In this document: piece after piece, positions 57,222 to 64,000 of the stretch
Layout of the letters: each line of letters starts with the position of its first letter
Numbering within the stretch: the stretch's first letter is position 1
Assembly: GCA_905178155.1 (NCBI GenBank)
Contig: CAJINV010000010.1
Location: 1,926,636-1,990,635, forward strand
Reading direction: 5' to 3'
DNA from: Amoebophrya sp. A120
Taxonomy: Eukaryota > Sar > Dinophyceae > Syndiniales > Amoebophryaceae
DNA: 64,000 bases
Position numbers and translations under genes: made by a program
Notes under the pieces: generated by a model
What the model was told of the DNA's origin: nothing
Seen by the model: only the letters and a program-made list of their open reading frames with translations
Database searches by the model: none

Positions 57222-60200
57222 GCGCCTCGCGTGTGCGCGTAGCTGTGGGGTTGCACTCGCACACGCACACGCACGACATTGTGTGCGCGCACAGCTGTGA
57301 GGTTGCACTCGCACACAGCAGAGCAGGATCGGGAACCTGAAACATCTGAGCAAGTTGCACTCCGCCCTTGACAGCTTGGTCGAGGACGTGCGTCACCGCC
57401 CCGCCCACCTCGAAGTGGGCGGGGCAGTAATAGCAAGGTCTGGCTCCGGTCGAGGACGTGTGTCACCGCCCCGCCCACCTCGAAGTGGGTGGGGCGGTGA
57501 CAGCAAGGTCTGGCTTTGGTAGCGGACGACGTGTGTCACCGCCCCGCCCACCTCGAAGTTGGCGGGGCGGTGACAGCGAGGTCTGGTCGAGGTGCGTGTA
57601 ACCGCCCCGCCCACCTCGAACGAAGTGGGCGGGGCGGTGACAGCAAGGCGTGGCTCTGGTCGAGGACGTGTGTCACCGCTCCGCCCACCTCAAAGTGGGC
57701 GGGGCGGCAACGGCGAGGTCGGGTCGACGACGTTTGGCACCGCCCCGTCCGCCTCGATGAAGTGGGCGGGGCGGGGCGGGGCGGTAACAGCGAGGTCTGG
57801 CCGCACAGGCAGGCGGGGCGGTGACAGCGAGGTGTGGTTCTGGTCGAGGACGTGTGTCACCGCCCCGCCCACCTCGAAGTGGGTGCTGCGCGCGGTGACA
57901 GCCAGGCGCATGTCTAGTCGGGGACGCGTGCCACCGCCCCGGCCGCCTCGAGGTGGGCGGGGCGGCAACAGCGAGGTTCGGTCGAGGACGTGTGTCACCG
58001 CCCCGCTCACCTCGAAGTGGGCGGAGCGGTGACAGCAAGGCGCATGTCTGGTCGAGGACGTGTGCCACCGCCCCGGCCGCCTCGAAGTGGGCGGGGCGGT
58101 AACAGCGAGGTCTGGTCGAGGACGTGTGTCACCGCCCCGCGCACCTCGAAGTGGGCGGGGCGGTAATAGCGACGTCTGGTCGAGGACGTGCGTCACCGCC
58201 CCGCCCACCTCGAAGTGGGCGGGGCGGTAACAGCCAGGTCTGGCTCTGGTCGAAGACGTGTGTCACCGCCCCGCCCACCTCGAAGTGGGTGGGGCGGTGA
58301 CAGCGAGGTCTGGTCGAGGTGTGTGTCACCGCCCCGCCCACCTCGAAGGGGGCGGGGCGGTGACAGCCAGGTGCATGTCTGGTCGAGGACGCGCGTCACC
58401 GCCCCGGCCGCCTCGCGGTTGGCGGGGCGGCAACAGCGAGGCTCGGTCGAGGACGTGCGTCGCCGCCCCGCTCACCGTGAAGTGGGCGGGGCCGGTGACA
58501 GCAAGGCGCATGTCTGGTCGAGGACGTGTGTCACCGCCCCGGCCGCCTCGAAGTGAGCGGGGCGGTAACAGCGAGGTCTGGTCGAGGACGTGTGTCACCG
58601 CCCCGCCCACCTCGAAGTGGGCGGGGCGGTAACAGCCAGGTCTGGCTCTGGTCGAGGACGTGTGTCACCGCCCCGCCCACCTCGAAGTGGGTGTGGGCGG
58701 GGCGGTGACAGCGAGGTCTGGCTTTGGTAAAGACGAGTTGTGTCACCGCCCCGCCCACCTCGAAGTGGGCGGGGCGGTAAGTAGCAGCGAGGTTGTCTGG
58801 TCGAGGACGTGTGTCACCGCCGCGCCCGCTTCGAGGTGCGCTAGTGCAATTGCGACGCCGCTCGTACTTGCGCTTGCGCTCCTTGCACGAGGTGCACGCG
58901 CGAGGCGCACCCGCGAGGTGCGTGTGCGTGTGCGTGTGCGTGTGCATGCGGGCACACGCGCGCCACACTTGTGCACGTGCGAGGTGCAAGTGCGTGTGCA
59001 CGTGCGAGGGCGGCGCGCAAGTGATGTGCGGCGTGCGTGTGCGTGTGCGAGTGCGCCATCCAGCTGCGCCGTGCGTGTGCGAGTCAAATGTGCACATTTT
59101 GCACCTGCACTCGCACACGCACACGCACCAGTCTCACAGCTGACGATGTTTTGCAAGTCACGCCGCTGGTAAGCGTAGGTTACAAACTGTTTACAGAATA
59201 CAGCACAACGTGCAGAATTATTTTTTATCAAAATGTTCACACATCAGCATCGTTTGTGGCACCATGCGGATTGCACTTTTTTCATTCAAACCAAGAAAAA
59301 AAAACAGTTGAAATTTTTGATTGAGCGTATATTGTGCAAACGAACAATAAGTACCTCCAGCTGCACCCGCAGCAGTAGCTCCAGTTCGTTCTCCTTGAAA
59401 CTTGGTTCTATCGCCGCGTCGACCCGGAATCTGCTGGGACAGAAGATTCGTTTTTTTGCACACGAGAAAGAATGATGGTAGTGTTGTTGATGTAATGTTG
59501 AAACTACCGGTTCATCATGGCTATGGTTTCTTGCCGTTGCTCCAGCACGACCACTTGTTGTTTTTGCGACCACCGCCAAAACACACACTTTTACATCCCC
59601 GTCCTCGCAACTCCCTCGTAACATGACCGGCAAGCAAAGCGTTTTCCTCTGGTGTTGGATCTGAATCCCGGCGAAAGAGCCAACCTGGTGCAGCAGAGTC
59701 AGAGACGAATCTTTCGTCAAACTCTCCGCTGTGGAGGACTCCCCAGCACTCCCGTCGGCATGGTTGATGTTTGCGTCCGACAAATCAAAACCCCCGTGGA
59801 GGTCGTCAGATAAAAATCCACCTCCTGCGCTGTTATTTTCAAAAACGTGCTCGTACACGCAAGTGTTGGTTTCCGCGAAGGAAATATTGTTCGCATTTAG
59901 GTTGTTGTTGAAGTTGATGTTGACTCCAGCAGAAGTAGTGCCACTTGATGTAATAATTTTTCTATTTGTTCCGTACGTTGCCACGACGAAAATCTTCCGC
60001 ACGTTCCAACTGCACTCCACCTTCACGACACCCGTCGCAGACTCGCCGGCGATCAAAGAGCTGGGGAAATCTTCCAGCTCCACCAGCACCGTCGGTTTTT
60101 CGGGCTGGATTTGAAGAAACAGTCGGTGGTCGGCGAGGTATTTCGGTAGTTCTTGTTGTCCGCGTACAAGGTGCTCTCGTTCCTCGAGATAATTGGACCG

Positions 60201-62465
60201 CATGGACGCAGTGCTGGCAGAGGCAGTTGTTGTAGTACTTCTAGACGCTGAGGATGAAGAAGCAGAAGAAGAGCCTCCAGCTCCAACTTCTTCTCCTCCT
60301 CTACCAACAGAGTCACTGCTCGAAGCGAATCCTCCGCAGAGTCTTCCGTGCATTTCCAGGTCGTTGTAAACCCTTTCTTGGCAATCGGCTAGCCGCCACG
60401 AGATCCCGTGAATCTGGAAAATCGGAAAGGAGTTTCGCTCTGTATTATCCGCAAGAAATTCTTGCTCCACCACGCCCTGGAAGCTGACCCGCTTCTTCTC
60501 TCGGGCGGAAAAAGACACGTGTTTGATGGGCGTCAGGGTGACGGTGTAAGAGAAATTGCGTTCCGAGGATGTTGACTTCTCGTGGTGATCCACACCAGCT
60601 TCAGACGAATTCTTCGAGGTTTTGTTGATCTGCGCTCCAACCAAAACCTCCTGCACGTCTTGCAACGGACTGCGGAAGCGGATTTTCGGGTGATGAACCT
60701 GTCCCTGGTGTTCTTCCTGCTGGGAAGTGAGGGAAGTTTCCTGGGACGAAGATTGGGTAGTTTGCCCTTTGCTGTTCCGCAACACAACTTCCCGCGCGAC
60801 GAGGCTCAAGTCAGACAATTCGACCGACGCATTCAGGTGGTTGAACAGCGCGACTTCCACCGTGAACTGCGCGGAGTCGCAGCCGATCGTGCGGATCTGC
60901 TGGACTTCCAAATCCGGCACAGCCGCTGAGAGCAACGCAGCACTCGAAGAGGAGCTTCTCGTGGCAGTTTTGTAGACCCCACAGCGGTGGCCCAGTTCGC
61001 GAAGGTCTTGGAGGGAGAGAGGTTTCGTGTGGGAAGGCTTTGATATTCGTTTGTAGAGATTCTTGGCGCGGCTCGAAAAAGATAAAGCGTCTGTAGTTCC
61101 GGCAGTAGAGGAGCTGCCCCGACGAGGACGAGCACGTAATGGCGACGAGGAATCTCTGGTAGTATCTTCGAGTAGAAACTCGTCACCCGGAAGCTCCTCA
61201 TTCAAACTGGAGCTGCTGCTACTCTCGCCGAAATTACCTACAACTTCATCCATTTGAAGATGTTCTTTTCCATGGGATCCTTGGGGTGGTGGACTTTTGG
61301 TATTCATCTTCCTGCCACCACCCGCACTGCCGCTGCTGGCCGATAGTTGCCGCAGCCCCACGCCACCCGCTACAGATGAAGCCGCGCCTCCTAACAAAGG
61401 TGAGGGGGGCGGAGAAGTCGAGGAGTTTTGGATGGTGCCGCTCGTTCGCGAAGCCAGTCTCTTGGTTGATCGAATCAAGTCGTCCTCGATGATGTTGCAG
61501 GCTGCGCCCTTCACTCCGGAGGGGTTGATGGAGATATTAGCTTCATCACCTACTTGCAGATGGTCGTCTGGATTTATCACATCATCATGACGGCCATCTT
61601 CTTCGTTGCTATTGCTAGTAGCACGAGGATTTTTGTCTCCACCTTTTCGTTCATGCTGCTGCTCCGCCTGCAGGAGTTCTTCGTCTTCTTCTACGTCCTG
61701 CGTTCCTACTGTCTCGTCCAAATTTTCCTCCTCGTCCCCCCGGCTGGACAACCGTGGCAAGCGCACTTGTCCTTCAGCACCGCGTGCTGACTGGGAAGCT
61801 GGATCAAATGCAAAAATGTCTGGGTCTGGAAGATTGCCAGGTTTGTCATGCAGGTTTTCTATGGCTCATAAGGTCTGGAATGCAGCGCCTAGCATGACAA
61901 ACTCTGTGAGATCTCTAGCATGCCGATCCTGCATGAGAAATTGCCTCTCAACTTGGTAAAAAGCGACGGCTGTTGGTAATCACGCAACACAGATTTCTTG
62001 CATGCTTCAGATTTAGCATGACAAGTTCCATCCTCCCAGACCCAGACATTTTTACATTTGATAAGCTGGATCGCCAACCCGAAGTCGCTCTATTACATTG
62101 AAAAATACCCCCACCCCCAAACTTGAAAGCATTTGTATTGCAAACCTTTCCAAATGAAACATTCGCCCTCTTGCATGTCTCAGCATCGCAGATTTCCGAT
62201 CGTGAATAGCAAAAATTTGTATTGCAAAAGATCCCTCCAGCAAGAGCGGTGCTTGTCATGCAAGCGATGCGAAACACGACTAGACTCTGCATCAGAAAGA
62301 TTCATACTCCTTTCATGCATGACAAAAAGTTTTCATTTGGAAACTTCGCATCACAAATTTTTGCAACTTTGCGGGTGGGGGGCACTTTGCACTGTAATAC
62401 GCTCAGCTTCAACACCGCGTTCGTCCAGATTTTCCTCGTCCCCACGACTGGACAACCGTGGCAAG
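52436..62465 (-). CDS. TRAPPC8 (Trs85)-like TRAPP subunit, C-terminal half (5' part outside or unresolved)
   Basis: Vesicle-tethering TRAPP III subunit acting in ER-Golgi traffic and autophagy. Exons in sense order: 62465-62400, a 26-nt exon (62090-62064), 61801-59355, 53710-52436. Family signals: VEVALFNHLNASVELSDLSL, KTLCLPVMLRGSCEDGDVKV (human: LPMWLRG then a charged stretch), and the C-terminal FEYIGFADVKCVL, then VEKIALAAHFTKPGRFDLNQ, which match human spacing (FTWLG, then CFVHTGVYNLG). Between them are long Ser-rich insertions. The 5,644-bp intron 53711-59354 begins GTACTT, ends GCAG and is phase 0 on both sides (LRVQLE|DNKAAPS). The stop is at 52436. The N-terminal half is missing and should lie beyond 62466. 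PHxLPRLSSRGDEE-type sequence is duplicated between the first and third exons. Confidence 0.7.
53926..56566. repeat. (CACACG)n hexanucleotide array, about 440 units
   Basis: About 2.64 kb of uninterrupted CACACG with no substitution that I can see. Open in five frames only because of the repeat; not a protein. The true length may differ because assemblies collapse or guess such arrays. Confidence 0.97.
56567..57325. repeat. Minisatellite of about 60 bp derived from the hexamer
   Basis: About 13 units built from TCGCGTGTGCGCACAGCTGT, GAGGTTGCACTCGCACACGC and a variable run of CACACG. It contains the palindrome GTGCGCAC. Confidence 0.9.
57360..58845. repeat. Hairpin minisatellite, about 21 units of 60-75 bp
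   Basis: Each unit holds CACCGCCCCGCCCAC, CTCGAA, GTGGGCGGGGCGGTG: a 15-bp stem with a short loop. Spacers read CAGCGAGGTCTGGTCGAGGA. Units vary by substitutions and occasional extra bases, but stem pairing is largely kept. Confidence 0.93.
61802..62063. mobile_element. Introner, family B
   Basis: 262 bp, TSD AGCTG exact. Removal joins LRVGDPA to SQSARGA. Confidence 0.9.
62091..62399. mobile_element. Introner, family J
   Basis: 309 bp. TIR TATTACATTGAAAAATACCC with a C-rich continuation; TSD CGCTC exact. Removal joins GVEAER to LRVGDPA. Confidence 0.92.
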
Positions 62466-62509
62466 CTGTATGAGAGCGTCTGAGCGATTATTTGTTTTGC
62501 AATTCAAAA

Positions 62510-63750
62510 AATCGCCTCAATAAGATTAGGGCATCTGGCAACCGCCACGGTGGGTATGATCGTTTTCGCGGTCGCCGTTTCGGAGTGGAAAAGCTGCCGG
62601 CTCCGGTGCCGGTCTCGGGTGAGTTGTGCAGTGAGATAAATAGGAAGCCTCCAACTTGAGCTAGCTAATTGAGGCACTTTGGTACGTTTTTGCTATAGAT
62701 ACTGCCGGCGTCAGCCTATGTATTTAGATTAGACCAGGCGACGACCCTCCAAGGAGCGGTGATCTGAGTCAGAGTGAAGCAATCACATCAAGCCACCACT
62801 GTAAGATCTCTCCCACACGCCACTTCCGCATGGGAAGCCAGCTGGCTCTGACGGCTGTCTCGCGTAAGTTATGGAGGCAAACATGTAGGGCGATCCCAGC
62901 TTGAGCTCGCTAATTTGCGTATTTTGGCATGGCCGTTCGTAATCAAGCTACTGGCGGCGTCAGCCTATAAATTTGGACTAGACCACTAGGCGAAGACCCA
63001 CCAAAGCCCGGCAACTTGGCGGCGCGGAGCCCAATGAGGAAGGGGGAGGTGGAGGCGGGATGGTATGGTGGATTTTTGAAGAGGTCTTTATTGACCTCTT
63101 TTTTGCGTATCAAATACCTCTACTTGAATCGCGGCTTGCAAAATCCCTGGTAATTGCCTTCCCCCCATCTGTATGCAATCACAAAACGCACGAAAGAGAG
63201 GCCCTCCCCTATAATCTTCGGCTGATGCCCGTTGGTATCGCGCGGGGCCCCGCGACGTTTTGACCACCATCTCACCTGGTCACCCACAGAAACAACCTGC
63301 GGCAGGCAGCTGGAGCCGGTTGCTTTGGCTCTATTTGTCAGTCATGCGGTTAGATCTATTTCAATTAACCAGCTCAAGCTGGAATCTCCCCTATTTGATA
63401 GCGATACCCCAAACGCCCGACACCAAGCAGCCGGCCAATCAGGTTTTGACATAACCATCGAGACGGCGGCGATAAAGGACGCAACTAGAAAGTAGCCTTC
63501 GCGACGTTTTGGTCACCGTCTTCCCTGGTTACCTACGGAAACAATCTGCAGACGGCAGCGGAAACCGGTAGCCTTGCTCTATTTGTCATGCATAAATTGG
63601 CTCTCTTTCAGTTAGCTAGCTCAAGTTGGAACCTCCCATATTTCACAACGATACCCGAAAAACCCGACACCAAATAGCCGAGTCATCAGGTTTCGACATC
63701 ACCATCGTGGCGGCGGCGATAAAAGAAACAAAATGCAATAAGTTTATGAA
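62510..63750. repeat. Four diverged ~247-bp units, two in each orientation
   Basis: Units at about 62540-62780 and 62785-63010 (marker CTTGAGCTAGCTAATT and GGCGTCAGCCTAT), and, inverted, at 63251-63490 and 63500-63740 (CGCGACGTTTTG, TAGCTAGCTCAAGTTGGAAC). Spacer 63050-63245 is unique. Possibly inside a TRAPPC8 intron or upstream of it. Confidence 0.65.
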
Positions 63751-64000
63751 GGTCGCGCCCGGAGGGCGATATTGGTAACCAAATGCGTGCGCGAAAACCT
63801 AACCAGCGCGAAAGCCTAACCAGCCGCGCGGCGAAAGCGCGACCCTGCGGGCCGCGCTTTGGCGCTATTTATTTTTGATTACAGTCCCACTCCTTCTTCT
63901 TCAAGTCCCCTCCATGAGAAACTGGCCCCCTGGCCGGGAAGGTATCTGGGTCATCGGGGGCTTCCGGATTCGCATTCAAAGCTTATCGCAGGAGCCTGCG
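63751..64000. other. Right edge, no gene recognised
   Basis: Contains short GC-rich direct repeats (GCGCGAAA-CCTAACCAG). No exon of TRAPPC8 identified. Confidence 0.4.

Larger units (their letters stand above)
53833..59163. repeat. Composite satellite block bounded by inverted repeats, inside the TRAPPC8 intron
   Basis: Left end GCGTGAC, TTGCAAAA, GTCGGCTGTGAGAC, then TGCGTGTGCGTGTGCGAGTG; the right end carries the same series inverted (GTCTCACAGCTGAC at 59131-59144, TTTTGCAA, GTCACGC at 59157-59163). Between these lie the three arrays listed separately and a degenerate CACACG-derived stretch at 58846-59130. No TSD found. Confidence 0.75.

Noticed and set aside
53768-57478. Five long open frames (900-1,230 codons) of His-Thr, Arg-Thr, Ala-His, Val-Cys and Val-Arg repeats
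   Set aside because: They are translations of the CACACG array in different frames and vanish outside it.
57360-58845. CRISPR-like array of palindromic repeats
   Set aside because: Units run together with similar, not unique, spacers, in a eukaryotic intron with no cas genes; it is a minisatellite.
7133-62063. Recurring peptide MSGSGR at the start or end of many open frames
   Set aside because: It is the translated TIR of family B introners (ATGTCTGGGTCTGGAAGA), not a protein motif.
1-64000. tRNA, rRNA or dinoflagellate spliced-leader sequence
   Set aside because: I looked for cloverleaf landmarks and spliced-leader relics by eye and saw none; a tRNA or covariance-model scan would be decisive.

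Overview
The window is eukaryotic nuclear DNA. Genes are interrupted by many introns, there are long simple-sequence arrays, and the proteins are eukaryotic families (multidomain acetyl-CoA carboxylase, TRAPPC8, DYRK kinase, nucleotide-sugar transporter). The most telling signal is more than 50 short introns that are themselves inserted elements ('introners'). Each has terminal inverted repeats (TIRs), begins TAT, ends ATA and is flanked by a 5-bp target-site duplication (TSD). Removing the element plus one TSD restores an open reading frame wherever I checked. This strongly suggests a syndinian dinoflagellate parasite of the Amoebophrya type, whose genomes are known for TIR-bearing introners and non-canonical introns. 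The organism call is inference.

Layout: 1-4144 (-) acetyl-CoA carboxylase, whose C-terminal part leaves the left edge. 5090-8922 (-) GIDE/MUL1-like membrane protein without a RING. 9190-11060 GC-rich island with no recognised gene. 11531-13668 (-) cyclophilin. 14399-15039 MITE. 15643-17621 (-) and about 17820-18345 (+) two poorly resolved genes with ordinary GT-AG introns. About 18600-20333 (-) RING/zinc protein. 21111-25792 (-) GDP-mannose-type nucleotide-sugar transporter, one introner of which carries a nested 642-bp MITE. 27730-35318 (-) plant-type DYRK (DYRKP) kinase. About 36640-39558 (-) secreted charged protein. 42689-44653 (-) unknown. 46832-51771 (-) secreted Cys-rich acidic protein. 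52436 to beyond 62465 (-) TRAPPC8 C-terminal half, split by a 5.6-kb intron made mostly of a perfect hexanucleotide array and hairpin minisatellites. 62500-63750 four diverged repeat units in inverted arrangement.

The genes do not form a pathway: lipid synthesis, secretion and glycosylation (TRAPP, nucleotide-sugar transport, two secreted proteins), folding and signalling lie side by side, nearly all on the minus strand. The main result is the intron landscape. At least twelve families with unrelated TIRs share one insertion grammar and one internal motif. Exon ends given for introner-bounded exons are accurate to within the 5-bp TSD ambiguity; other ends are estimates. Family letters A-M are mine.
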